Made by a program: the position numbers and the translations under genes
The notes under the pieces: model-generated
Told to the model about the DNA's origin: nothing
What the model saw: only the letters and a program-made list of their open reading frames with translations
Databases searched by the model: none
Part shown: positions 11,345 through 23,488 of the stretch, piece by piece
Numbering within the stretch: position 1 is the stretch's first letter
Layout: each line of letters begins with the position of its first letter
Origin: Apoderus coryli
Lineage: Eukaryota; Arthropoda; Insecta; Coleoptera; Attelabidae
Direction of reading: 5' to 3'
Length of the DNA: 64,000 nt
Assembly: GCA_911728435.2 (NCBI GenBank)
Contig: OU452201.1
Coordinates: forward strand, 868,001 to 932,000

Positions 11345-12945
11345 AATTGATTACTGAGACGGAGGTCTATGGAGCTTTGACAAGGTTAAAAGCTAAATTT
11401 ACATCGGGTCCTGATGGTATACCATCTTTTGTAATTACGGATTGTGCCACTGTGTTTGCTAAACCATTGTGTACAATATTCAATGTTTCTTTGCGATCGT
11501 GTAGTTTCCCCTCTGATTGGAAATCTTCTAGAGTAACGCCGGTTCATAAGAAGGGAGATATTTCAAATTATAGACCAATACAGTCGTGTTTTTCTAAAGT
11601 TTTTGAATTTGTGCTCCATGATATTATTATGAGCCATGTTAGGCGTCAGATTTCATCGGTACAACATGGCTTTTTTCCCGGTCGTTCTACGTCAACTAAT
11701 TGGTTTTAACACAGTTTTTAACTGAGCGACTTGATAACGGGGGTCAGGTAGATGTAATCTACACTGATTTTTCTAAAGCCTTTGATAGACTTGATCATGG
11801 TATTCTACTGCGTAAACTGTGTCGTTATGGATTATCTTATAATTTACTGCTGCTTTTGAAGTCGTATCTGAAGGATAGATTTCAGTATGTGGAAAGTCGA
11901 GAATTTCGTTCCGCAAATTTTAAAGTGTCATCTGGTGTTCCCCAGGGCTCTGTCCTTGGACCATTGTTGTTCCTGTGTTTTATCGATGATATTTCTAGTG
12001 GCTTGACAAATAGTTCGTTATTATATGCTGACGACTTCAAAGTATATTCTGTCATTAATAGTACTGAAGATTGTTCTCATCTTCAGGACGATTTAAATGT
12101 TGTATATGAGTGGTGTGTCCGTAATAATCTTTATCTGAATATTGATAAATGTTTTAGTATTTCGAATACACGGAAAATAAACCCTGTCAAATTTTCATAT
12201 TGTATAAATAATAGTCCATTAACAACTTGTGATGAGTTTAAAGATTTAGGTGTTTGGTTTCATGGTAAACTGAGCTTTACTAATCATTACAATAATATAG
12301 TTTCAGCATCCTATACATCTCTGGGTTTTATTGTGCGCAATTCGAAAGAGTTCGTGACACCTCAAACTCTCATTGTTCTTTTCAACGCATTTGTCAGATC
12401 TAAACTGGAATATGCATCTGTAGTATGGAATCCTATGTATACCATACATATAACTAATATTGAATGAATCCAGCGTCGTTTTGCCAAGTTGCTGTGGTTT
12501 CGGGTTGATGGGGTTTATCCATTCATTGGGTTTCCTCATGATATTCTGCTAAACCGTTTTAATCTAGTATCATTAAATACTCGGAGAGAATATTCCGCTC
12601 TAGTATTGCTCTAAAATTATTAATGGACTTCTTGACTGTCCAGAGTTTTTAAGCCAGATTCCTTTTTGTGTCCCAAATCTACGTACACGCAATAACGGAA
12701 TCGTATTTTACTTTCCGGCCCCGCGCACTAATTTGTTGTTGCGTTCCCCTGTATATTTTATGTGCCATACTTGTAACTGTCCGAGCAAATTAATATTTTT
12801 AATTCAACTTTGTCTTGTATAAAAAATATATTTCTTAGAATATAAATTTAGTGTTAAATATTAAGAATTTACTGTAATTTTTCCTGCCCTTTAATTGGAT
12901 TATTTATCTGTCTGAGCAGTGTATCTTAAATAAATAAATAAATAA
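11345..12945 (+). mobile_element. non-LTR retrotransposon, 5'-truncated copy 1 of a recent family
   Basis: Closely matches 31665-33262, apart from scattered substitutions and small indels. It begins abruptly inside the RT ORF (ITETEVYGALTRLKAKF), which marks 5' truncation. Frame 11347-11709 is followed by 11700-12467. The break is a 4-base deletion near 11700, relative to the other copy. The catalytic box is intact (YADD, near 12028). A TGA at 12465, where the sister copy has CGC, and an inserted stretch near 12500 end the 3' domain. The tail is AAAT repeats at about 12930-12945. Decayed, probably immobile. Confidence 0.9.
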
Positions 12946-13275
12946 TGTTCAGGTCTCTACGAAGCTTAATCAGCCATAGTTTCTTGTCATCGCCTCAGAT
13001 CAATCACATTGATTCGTAAATGGCAAGTGTAATCTCATCTCATGCATATTTTTTGTGCATCACTAACAGAGAGGCGTAATCCTTCTACAAGTTGGATCAG
13101 CTGAGCTGATGTGACATGATGTAATACTACAATAAATTTGAACTGAAACGAAAATGTTTACAAAATCAAATATTTATTTAAATTATTACAAATAACAAAT
13201 AGATAACAACACTAAAATATATCATGTTTGAACTATCATTCACTTCATCAATATTTTTTGTTTGTTTTTCATATT
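12946..13275. other. spacer and KANSL3 3' UTR (minus strand)
   Basis: AT-rich sequence between the retroelement tail and the KANSL3 stop codon. The part near the stop should be the KANSL3 3' UTR on the minus strand. No ORF or repeat is supported. Confidence 0.4.
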
Positions 13276-16200
13276 TTACTTGAAACTCTTGGGCGGTACA
13301 TAATCAGGATCATCGTCATCATGATTTTCTTCTGCTTTCATTGATTCCAATATATGAAACGAATAGCCATCCTTTCGAGGTACGATGGTTTGTAAACTTC
13401 TGTTATCTGGTATGGATATTTGCGGTTTAGGTACCGCCGTTGCTACTATTTCATTATCCAAATCAATTGCCTCAATATTTGTGACCCTACTAGTGTTGTC
13501 AATGCGTTTTAATGTGAGATCCGCATGGGTCGTTCTGGGAAGAGGAATAAATACTCATCACTGGCAATATTTCATCTAAATTGTTAGATTGAACAACAAT
13601 TTGTTGTATTGAACCAAAAAATGTAAATCACTTAAAAATAGAAAGAAACATTCTTACCTATTAATTGTCTCGTGAATCCGAGTGAAACCTTTGTTGAGAG
13701 ACATATCACTGGGCTTTTTCGACAAGATAATCTTTGTGTACTTCTGCTGTGGCTTATTCACTACATTCATTGGCAAAGTGCGTTTTACACTGCCAGTCGA
13801 GGTTATGATGAAATTTCCTGTAGTACTGCTACTAACACTTGTCCGCGGCTTATTCACCAATAAATACTTGCTGGTGACAGGCGGTGTAACTGTCACCAAT
13901 TTAGGTGTGGGCTGGGCTGTTGTCGACAAATCCGTAGGAGTGCTAGTATCCAACATTTGATTGTCATCGGCGAATATAATCGGTAGATCCATTATATCCT
14001 GTGTGGTAAGGTTTGTTGGTGGGGGCAACGTACTTTGAATAGGTTGATGTTGTATTGAGGATGGATTAGAGAATGATTGGCGCTTGAGAGGACGTGGATT
14101 GACTAGATGTCGCTTTGATGTCATGTATTTCTGCCCTAAAATCAAAAAATATAATATACAATTATCATTAAAATTAAATCACAATCTTTTAAGACTTACT
14201 GATACCGCGTTCAACTTTAGACGGGCTTAATGGCACTAAAATCGGTGCACCACTTGACGCCTTCAATGCACTGCCACCTAGTGAACGAATTTTCCCATCA
14301 GGTAAAAATACAACGTTGCCACTGCAGCTTTTACTAGTGGTAGGCGTATTTATTACAGATAATTTTGACAGATCAATGGTTTTACTGACAGCTGACAATA
14401 GCTTCGATGAAGTATTCGGTAACTGTAGATTTTCTAAAACTAAAAGACATGGGACAGATAATTAATATACAATAGGATATTTAAATATGAACCTTTTATA
14501 TTACTCGATGCATGTTTTGCTGGAGGTATAGTCTTGATGCCACCTTGTAGAAGAGTAGAAAGCTGTCCACCGACCATGACGTTTCTGTTCAAATTATATG
14601 CCTGCATTCGAGCTGAAATATACGTACAAATTTAATTACGTTGAATAATGTAAAAACAGAAGAATGTATACTGGGTGGGGCACTACATACCCGTCGGTAG
14701 CTTGCAACCATACTTTTGACGTAGGTAGGTTCAAAATGAGGTAATTACCTCAAATTCTTTTCGCCCGTAGATAAATAAAATACTTGCTGGTGACAGGCTG
14801 GAGTTTGGGCTATTTAAATATTAGTATAATTGTAATTACAATTAAGAACACACTGTATAATAATTAGTTAACGTTCGTAACACTATTAATTAGCTGAAAC
14901 AATTGCAATGTATATCCTAAATATCAAGCTTCAAACTATCGTCCAATTGCACCTCTATCTACTCTATCCAAGATCATTGAAAGACTGGTTAAAAGGAGAC
15001 TTCTATTATTTCTGCACAAATATGAAGTATTAACTAGCCACCAATTTGGATTTTTGGACTGTGTAAGTCATAACATCCTAATTAACAAGATACAGCACTA
15101 CGGAATTCGGGGGATTCCACTGGGATGGTTTAAGTCGTACCTTAGCAACAGAAGTCAGTGTGTGAGGGTCAATGCGGCTGTGTCTTCTTGCAGGCCGATT
15201 GATTGTGGAGTTCCACAGGGTTCGGTGTTGCGTCCTATATTGTTTTTGCTATTTATCAACGACATTACGTGCCTAGACATCAGCGGTAAAGTATGTCTCT
15301 TTGCTGATGATACTAGTTTCACTTGGTGCGGCCCGGATAGTGTGGCTCTTCATAGTACCATATCCAAAGACTTAATCACCATCAAATCATGGTGTGACTC
15401 TAATCTGTTGTGCTTGAACACTGCGAAAACTAAATCTGTGTCATATAAAGGTGCGCTGCAGTCTTTTGAACTTCATAATTCCACTATTGACGTCGTTTCT
15501 TCTGTGAAGTTTCTGGGCCTTGTTGTTGACAGCTCCCTGAAGTGGAAGTTGCACATTGATGCGTTATCAAAAAAATTAAGCTCTGCCTGTTTTGCGTTAA
15601 GATCAGTTTCCAAAGAACTTAACTTGTCAACTTCCATAACAGTCTACTTTTCACTCTTCGAATCCCATCTTCGATACGCGCTCCCATTCTGGGGTACATG
15701 CTGTGCAACGCAATTTGGGCGTATTTTTAGATTACAAAAAAGAGCTATTCGATACTCTCTGAGATTGCACTATACAGCCCATTGCCAGGACTTCTTCAGA
15801 AAATTTAAAATACTAACACTATCTTCCTTATTCATATTGGAATCGGTCTGCTTAATCCGCAAACACCTGTCAGATGTCTCTGATAGACCATTCCATAAAT
15901 TATCTCCTTAGAAACTCCGAACATGATCTTTATCTGCCAGCCCCATCCTCCGAATTAATCAAAAGCTCGATTATATACAATGCAATAAAAATGCACAACC
16001 ATCTGCCAATGGAAATTGCTATCATCCCTTCCTCGGTTCCGTAAAGCTCTAAAGACGTATTTGTAAGTATCTTAATTGATTTATTTATTTATTTGACGAT
16101 GTACCTGTATGTATTATTATTCTTGTTTTATATGTTTTGTTTGTTTACCTATCTACAAAATTATTGAATTTTTTTGACAAATATATATTTATTTATATTG

Positions 16201-19200
16201 ATTTTTAATATTGAGTGGGGTTCATAAAATCATTTTTTTAAAAAGCCTTGCATTTTCACATAAATTCAAATATTTCAAAAACCTCAAGATTTAGCCATAG
16301 GGAATCTTATATCATATAAAGTTAATTATGTCTCTAGGTGCTACCTATTTTTAGAATGTAACTATTATGAACCTACATAATAATAATAATAATTCTTTAT
16401 TTGCGTTTTAACCGTAGTTATCTGCATCGTCATACATATACTAAAACTACTATACGTAATATAAATAATATAAAAATAATATAAAAAACACAAAATAAAA
16501 TAAAAAACATTACCATAAGTAAACAAACAGAACGACATCAACAACAACATAATAAGTGTAAAATGACAAGTCCTACAGAAACAAAACGAGTACATTTAAA
16601 ATTTGAAATTAAGAAAGTCAGCGTAAGTGTATGGAATTATTTCAAGAAGGTGCAGTTTTAACCCTTGCTTAAACCTTACATTGTCTTTCATGTTTTGGAG
16701 AGAAAGTGGCAAGTGGTTGTAAAATCTGATTCCCATGATCAAACACTGTTTATCAGTCAGGACCAGTCTGTGCTGAGGTAAGCATATCCTATCTTTTTTT
16801 CTTGTGTTATGTTCATGCATATCACCGTGTCTATTTAAACCCTCTGCATTATCTCTGACATATAAAATACATTGCCAAATATATAACGCAGGAACCGTGA
16901 AAATATTTAGTTTTTTAAACAACGGCTTGCATGAATCCTTGTAATTCGCTTTTGCTACTATGCGTATTGCTGTTTTCTGTATTTTAAATATTTTTTCGCT
17001 GTGAGATGCATTACCCCAAAACAGAACGCTATAGTTAATAAGGCCCTGAAAGTACGCCATATATGCGCAACGAACAACGCTCTCAGAGCATGTACTCGCC
17101 AGTCTCCTCAAAAGGTAGTTAACACTCGACAATCTTTTAGAGAGGTTATCAATCTGGAAATTCCATGTCAAACGCGAGTCCAGATAGACCCCCAGAAATT
17201 TAACAACCTTATCGTTAACGTATTGACCCCTAAGTGAAAAATCAATCCGCTCTGTTTTTGTAATATTAAGGCACAGTCTATTGGATTCGAACCATTTTTC
17301 TGCCATGACAAATTTATTATCGAGTTGTTTGTTATTATTTTTGTTAGACTCATACAAAGTAGTATCATCCGCATACTGAATGATTTGAGTATCTCTAACA
17401 AAAGCGGAGAAGTCATTGACAGAGCAAAAACAAAAGAGGACCCAATATCGAACCTTGGGGTACCCCTATGGTTACATCCCGTGCATCAGACCTCTCTCCC
17501 TCGCACTCCACTATCTGCTGTCGATCGCTCAGGTAGGACTCAATAAAGTTCAAAGCAAGCCCTCTCACACCATACAGAGGCAATTTTGCTAAAAGAATTG
17601 TATGGATCACAGAATCAAATGCTCTGCTAAGATCACAGAATATTGATGTAAGAGTCTCACCCCTCTCCATTGAATCAACAATAGACCGCACCAACTTTAG
17701 GATTGCTTGTTTTGGAGAACTTCGCCTTCGATAACCACACTGTGATTCTGAGATAAGTTGGTATTTCTCTAAAAATTCGTATAACCTGTTATTGAAAGCG
17801 ATTTCTATTAGCTTAGAGAGGATTGGTATTATAGAAATAGGTCGATAATTGCTAACCTCTCCAGGATCATCCTTTTTATATAAGGGAGACAAGTTTTAGT
17901 TTTTGTGGAAATTTTCCATCACTAAAACATTTATTTATAATTATTTTTAAAGGTACACAAATTCCATAATTAATTTTTTTGATGAGACTATTGCTCAAGC
18001 CGAATACATCCTTCGCGACGCTCCGAGACATACTCTCTATGATCTTAACAACCTCCAGCTCATCAATAGGTGACAAATATAAGGTGTTACTGGCAGAACC
18101 AAGAAATCGCGCGCACATGGCCACAGGATCTGAACTTCCAACATTTATATTTCCATCAAATGCAATACTTAAAAAATATTTATTGAAATCAGATGGCTTT
18201 ATTTGAAATGGTTTTTTGGGGTTACTATTTTGAAGCAATGGGTCTTTAATAATTTTCCAAATTGTTTTCGATTTGACATCAGAGTCAGAAATTAATCGCT
18301 CGTAATATTCTTTTTTTGATTGTTTAATTTTTGTTTTATAAATGTTCCTAATTTTTCTAATTTCACTATCAAATGACAAATTTGGAGTTTGCTTATTAAA
18401 ATCAATAAGAAATCTTAGTTTTTCACGAAGCTGTCTTAATTCGTTATTAAACCAAATTTTTCTTGTGTTTTTATAATGTATTGTTTTAGTTTTAAAAGGC
18501 AAAAATTCATTGACTGCCTGTAACAGTACGACATGAAACTTATTGAACATTTCATCAACGTCTTTAAGTAGGTTCAGAGATTCCCAATCATACCCCTGTA
18601 AAAAATCTATACATTTCTCCACACCTTCCTGATTAATTGGTCTAAATTTTAAAATTTTTGTTTTAGATTTTATTCCCTTATCACTGACTATCCTACACAC
18701 ATTCACAATACCTTTATGATCGGTCAAGTCATAACAATCAAATAACGATACACTACATAAAGACTTGGCATTAGTTATACAATTATCAAGACAAGTGCTG
18801 CTCCTTTTACCAATTCTTGTTGGAGAATGTATTAAATTTTCGAAACTGAAAGAACTAAACATGTTACCAGCAAATTGTTTATCTTTAGAATATGATAAAA
18901 AATCTATGTTAAAATCCCCGTACACATAAATGGCACTCTTAAGATTTTCTAATACAAAAAATATTTCTTGCATCGTCTCAAAGAAAATTGACATTTCACC
19001 CAAAGGTGATCTATAAATACATAAAACTATTGCATTATATGTGGGAAACTCTACAGCGACAACCTCGCAATGTACTTCTTTAGAGAGCCTATTAACCTGC
19101 CTCAGCTCTCTAGCTTCCAAAAATATTTTAGTATATATAACAACACCCCCATGAGCAACACTTGATCTACAGAAAAGACTTATTAAATTATAATTTTTTA

Positions 19201-22200
19201 TATTACATACTTTGTAAGATTCATTTGTTAGCCAATGTTCACAGAAACACAACACGTCATAATCACCAGTTTCTATCATTATCTCAACTTCATCAATTTT
19301 GTTAAAAAGACTACGAATGTTCACAAAAAAAGTTTTAAAATGTTCAGGGTCAACACTCTTATTATATTATAAGGTCAAATTGCAATAAATTTCAAAATCG
19401 CAAAAGTGTGGACGCGTATGAATGCCCCGCCCTGTATATTTGTATCAAGCGAAAAAATGAAATCAGATTATGAAACGTTTTTCCCATTTAACTTAGCTTG
19501 TAACTTTTCTTTTCGGATTTGAAGCAGTTTTAGGCCTAGCGTGGGAAATATTACAAGTATACCAGCCAAAAATCAGATCTGCAACCCCATCCTCGCATAT
19601 GATAAACTTGGTATCACGATGCAGAAGAAAATAAAACTAAACTATACAACACTCCCCCAAAAATAACATGCAAATTAAAAACATAAAATCAAAATAAATT
19701 CGTATGAAATGTAAAAAGTATCAAACTACAATCACCAACAAATATAAAGACACAAACCTTGAGTTGGCTGTTGATTATCGCCATATTTTCCAAGCTCACC
19801 CCTCCGCTCTTGTCCATCATTACTACCAGCAGTGACTGGTTTGAGAATTTTAATCTTTTTGACTTGTTTCTCACCACCACCGTTGCTACTGGCAGCAGTG
19901 CTATTACCAACAAGTTCCTTGCGCAATGCCTGCTCCAAATACGGAACAGGACTTTCTGTCGCCGTAGAAGTTTCAGAATTGGGAGTGGACGATTGTGTAT
20001 TTGAGGGTGACAGAGGACCAATGGGAGTAGAACTTGGTGGCGTAGTAGTAATGTTTATATTAGAAACGGTAGAGGATTTGGCGTTATTATTTAGATTTGG
20101 GGAAGGTAATACGGTAGGATTAGATGAAGAGGTACCTTGTGCTATTTGCGCTGCCCATTTTGTTTCTAATTTGGATTTTCCTTTAGAACCTGGAGGACGA
20201 CCAACTGTGAACAGAAAAAAAGAATTATAAACTCTCTCGTGCTAGTATAAGCTCTTCGTAAATGTTGGAAATTTGGGTCACACTGCCTGCCGATCATCAC
20301 TGATGAGTTATGGATCAACGAAACGGCTCGTCTGGTGAACGCAATTCACATATAAAAGAATCATACCTGGTCTAGAGATTTTAGGAGTAGGCGACGGTGG
20401 TTCACTATCGATTGAACTCGTATTGGAATTGAACCGCTTCCGTTCATGCTTCTTACGCGTAGGAGCAGTTTCAGGTACTGTAGGTATTGTAGCTGGTGAC
20501 TGTCGAATTTGTGGAGGGTACGGTGAAAGAACCAAACCACTTATGAATTCACCAACTTCATCCTAATAAACATTAAACAATTGCTATGTGGAATCATTAC
20601 AGCATATTTATTATTACGCAAACTCACTATGACACAGCGATCAACAATACTTTGTGTGACACCTTCTTGACGTTTCTTCTTTTTGCTAATCTTCAAATTG
20701 TTATCCGCTGAACCAACTACGATTAGACCAGTCTCAACGCGCATGCGTTCACGCAATTCTTCCATATCTTCCTGACTAAAATCATCATATTATAACCACC
20801 AAATTTAAAGTAGTTTATTAATAATTGAAATACTTACAGGGATCTACTAGCACACTGACCGATGACAAACAATACAGGGCACTGTAACTCCAAAAGACTA
20901 TCATCGGGTTCGCCTCGCCGACCTTCCGCTGTCAAAACGGAAAATCCCAAAGCGACCACGCATAATACACTTTCCACTTGCGCCACCTGTAGTGCTAATG
21001 TGGCACCACTACCACAGCCAACTAGGATTATTTGCCGACCATGGTAATTCTCACGGATCTCCTGAACTCTACCTCTAGTTAAAGCGAACATCTGATCAAT
21101 ACAATTGATCATTGTCATTCTATGTCCAGCAGAACCTTAAAAAAAGGTATTAAGAATTAAGTATCAGCAATTTTTTATCATAATAAAAAAAAATACTAAC
21201 CAAAGTTCGTAGGAACACTAACAACACATCCCAAATTGGACAAGAGGTTCATCCATTTATGATGACGTTTAGTCACAACAGGCGATGACGGTACCAATAT
21301 AATTATGGGATTCCCCGGTAGTTTTTTCGGTTTGTCTTGCATCAAATTGGCTGCTACTGGATCCCAAGGTTGTTTTAACAGTGGAAACAGGGATTCGTTG
21401 TTTAATGGATGTCGTATCGTTGCATTTGGGGAAAATAACATTTTTTCAACGAACGTCGGTAATTTCGATTTCAAAGTCTAGAGGAAAATGTTATACTTAA
21501 CTATCAATAGTAAAAAAATCTTATAAAAGTACCTGCAAAATATCCAAATATATTGCCAAATAATGGAAATCTAAATTGTCAAACAACAGGTAATGCAACC
21601 ATTGTGCCAGCTTCATGTCAAAATTGAATGAAGCTAATAACCGTCTAGTTCTATGCACAGCCTTGTCAACATCAGTCCTACGCAAAACAGGTTCATTTTT
21701 AACACCAGCCTGTGCTAACTTTGCTATTTGAAAATGATTCAAAATATTCACAAAACCATTGAACAAACGATGCTGAGATGTCGTCCAGTTAATTCTGAAA
21801 CAAATCACTGTTAATATCAACTTAACAAACAACAAAACTCACCTACTTACTTAGAAATCTTTTCTTCCCAATCCTCATCGTCGTTACTTATTCTTGCTTG
21901 TGCAGCATGTTTATCGCATTCCTCCATAAGCAACTTGGCCTTATTCGTGTCATACACGGGTAAAGGAGCTTCTATCTCAGTCTCAACATCTATAACGTCG
22001 CCACTATCACCTCCAGGATACTCTTTGATATTAAATACATTTTGTTTGGAAGGAATATGTTTAGGTATGAACAGGGTTTTTGTAGGTCGTAGAAAAGATG
22101 CTTCCGGACGCCAGTTGTACGGTTTAGCATAGCAGTGGTCTGTTGACACAGTGTAACTGTCTCTTTGAATAGGATTGTTCATTTGTATAGGATAAGTATA

Positions 22201-22446
22201 TTTAGATATTTCAGATTCATGTTGGGATTTCTTTGAGATTTTTGTTGGTGCAATAAAGCTACTTGTGGTTTCAGTTGATGTAGTAGCTGGATTTGCATTC
22301 TGTTTTGTTGTTAACTGAAAAAAAATAACATTGATTAAATGTTTGAGTACTAGAGAAATCTAACCTCTAATTGGTTTTACCTCGAGTGGAGCACTTTGTG
22401 GTACGTTTGAGGGGCTTTCTTCATTTAATACGGTTTCTGCATCCAT
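13276..22446 (-). CDS. KANSL3: KAT8 regulatory NSL complex subunit 3 (Rcd1-like)
   Basis: Scaffold subunit of the NSL histone acetyltransferase complex, which acetylates H4 at housekeeping promoters. Twelve exons: 22446-22381, 22314-21851, 21794-21533, 21477-21201, 21135-20838, 20775-20628, 20562-20367, 20204-19758, 14612-14493, 14439-14200, 14135-13658 and 13534-13276. They total 3,255 bp, 1,084 aa, in frame throughout. Recognisable segments are CYAKPYNWRPEASFLRPTKT, NEPVLRRTDVDKA, LKQPWDPVA, KLPGNPIIILVPSS, QIILVGCGSGATLAL (about residues 390-405), CPVLFVIGQ and LIVVGSADNNLKISK. The alpha/beta-hydrolase fold spans about residues 305-500. Its nucleophile position in GCGSG (396-400) holds Gly, so the fold is probably non-catalytic, as in human. 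The second half is Ser/Thr/Pro-rich and low complexity. Intron 8 (14613-19757) carries two retroelements. A MITE sits in intron 7. Confidence 0.92.
14778..14798. repeat. 21 bp duplicate of KANSL3 exon 11 sequence in intron 8
   Basis: AAATACTTGCTGGTGACAGGC is identical to 13862-13882 within KANSL3 exon 11, in the same orientation. Flanking similarity continues weakly on both sides. It is noncoding here. Confidence 0.6.
14930..16195 (+). mobile_element. non-LTR retrotransposon fragment with internal deletion
   Basis: Plus strand, antisense to KANSL3, in intron 8. Before the main frame, NYRPIAPLSTLSKIIERLV and SHQFGF are readable from about 14935. The frame 15054-15911 then starts at LDCVSHNILINKIQHYGIRG. 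The RT segment normally between FGF and the KAFDCVSH motif is missing, an internal deletion of roughly 40 residues. The remainder is intact: CGVPQGSVLRPILFLLFIND, FADDTS (catalytic), VKFLGLVVDSSLKW, and a thumb with LQKRAIR. The 3' end is approximate, after TTTA-repeat DNA at 16078-16095. It is a different family from the copies at 11345 and 31060. Confidence 0.85.
16376..19375 (-). mobile_element. non-LTR retrotransposon with AP endonuclease and RT, nearly full ORF2
   Basis: Same strand as KANSL3, intron 8. ORF2 order on the minus strand: endonuclease (19324 down to about 18600) with NIRSLFNKIDE, CFCEHWL, SVAHGGVVIY, YRSP, YGDFNID and a DLTDHKG box; a linker; then RT with LYKKDDPGEVSNYRPISI, CDLSRAFDSV, IGVPQGSILGPLLFL and YADDTTLYE (catalytic box intact). 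Two frameshifts break it, near 17888 (KLKLV/SPLYKK) and near 17430 (FLL/SVNDFS). The 3' domain ends at 16596. The tail is ATT repeats at 16376-16390. The 5' end falls just before the endonuclease, so ORF1 is lost. This is the most complete element in the window. Confidence 0.9.
20232..20340 (+). repeat. MITE family A, copy 1 (KANSL3 intron 7)
   Basis: Contains CTCTTCGTAAA, GTTGGAAATTTGGGTCACAC and GATCAACGAAACGGC, shared with 29645-29745 (reverse orientation) and 45539-45690. It lies wholly within the intron between exons 7 and 8. One terminus is missing or diverged. Confidence 0.65.
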
Positions 22447-22867
22447 TGTTTAGCCAATTTCCTCGGTATTTTATATAGAAATAATTATTGTTGATGCAAT
22501 ATTTTGGTATAATATCGAAATATTAAAAGCAAATCAATTGCGTTTTGTTTTAGTTTTAACAGTTGCCGCTATTGACTGTTATCTGTTATATTAATAGATA
22601 AATGTTTATATACTTTAAAGCAAAATATTGTAATGAAAAATACTTGTTGTTACAGTTATTTACATAAAAATATAAAAATCACAGGACATTAACCTAATTA
22701 TAATTATATAATTTGATAATATTAATAATTAAATGACGATGGCAACACTGAAATCCATAATTAGTTATCTTAGACAACCCTAAATACACACAAACATTCT
22801 GAATAGCCTACGTCTCGTACGACTGTTTTTCCACCTAATTCAAATAAAGTTTTATCAAGTCTCGGTA
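22447..22867. promoter_or_regulatory. interval between the KANSL3 start and tRNA-His
   Basis: 421 bp of AT-rich DNA between the KANSL3 ATG (minus) and the tRNA gene (plus). It should hold the KANSL3 promoter and 5' UTR. No TATA box is obvious. Confidence 0.4.
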
Positions 22868-22939
22868 GCCGTGATCGTCTAGTGGTTAGGACCCTACGTT
22901 GTGGCCGTAGTAACCCAGGTTCGAATCCTGGTCACGGCA
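22868..22939 (+). tRNA. tRNA-His (GTG anticodon)
   Basis: The 72 nt sequence folds as a complete cloverleaf. The acceptor arm GCCGTGA pairs with TCACGGC. The D arm contains TAGTGGTTAGG, the internal A box. The anticodon stem CTACG/CGTAG holds loop TTGTGGC with anticodon GTG at 22901-22903. The T arm holds GGTTCGAATCC, the B box. The discriminator is A, as in eukaryotic cytoplasmic tRNA-His, where G-1 is added after transcription. There is no intron. A T-run at about 22968-22977 can serve as the RNA polymerase III terminator. It is the only tRNA gene I find here. Confidence 0.97.
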
Positions 22940-22967
22940 ATGTGAAAACATTGTCACGGTGAGACTA

Positions 22968-22977
22968 TTTTTTTTTT
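22968..22977 (+). terminator. Pol III T-run terminator of tRNA-His
   Basis: Run of about ten T residues starting roughly 30 bp after the tRNA 3' end. Confidence 0.6.
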
Positions 22978-23357
22978 AATTATTCTCATTATTAATTTAT
23001 ATTTATTATGTTTAAATATTTTTCATAACACATGGTACTTGTACCATTATAATAACATAAATATTACCAAAACAATTAATTTCATTATGCTATAATAAAT
23101 ATTATTAAAATTCCAATGTTTCAAGGATTACACTCTTATAGATATAATTGGTAGTAAATCTAATTAATAAAGTACACGTTATTGATTTTTTGAATTGCTA
23201 ATTAGCTAATCAGTTAATAATAACGTATTATAAAATAAGTTTAGAATGGAATTTGTATATTATATCACCTGGAAAATCCTCACATTGAAAATAAATTGTT
23301 GATGTCTTATGCCTTTTGACTACTAATGAAAATAATTAAATACAAATAATTTAAAAT

Positions 23358-23366
23358 TATAAATAG
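23358..23366 (+). promoter_or_regulatory. TATA box of the small secreted-peptide gene
   Basis: TATAAATAG lies 131 bp upstream of the first ATG at 23489. A start site about 30 bp downstream would fall near 23390. It is the clearest TATA element in the window and suits a regulated, highly expressed gene rather than a housekeeping one. Confidence 0.6.
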
Positions 23367-23488
23367 GAGACAGTGGTGGGTTCGACTACAACTTATTCAT
23401 CTCTAGAAGTTATATATATTCTTTAATTACGCTATTGTTTTAAACATTTTAGCAGTTGTAGCGTTGACTAAATCACTGGGATATCAAA

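Noticed and set aside
13672..13960. Plus-strand frames of 63 and 92 codons
   Set aside because: Antisense to KANSL3 exon 11, no domain.
19759..20230. Overlapping plus-strand frames of 81 and 132 codons
   Set aside because: Shadow frames opposite KANSL3 exon 8, which joins in frame with its neighbours.
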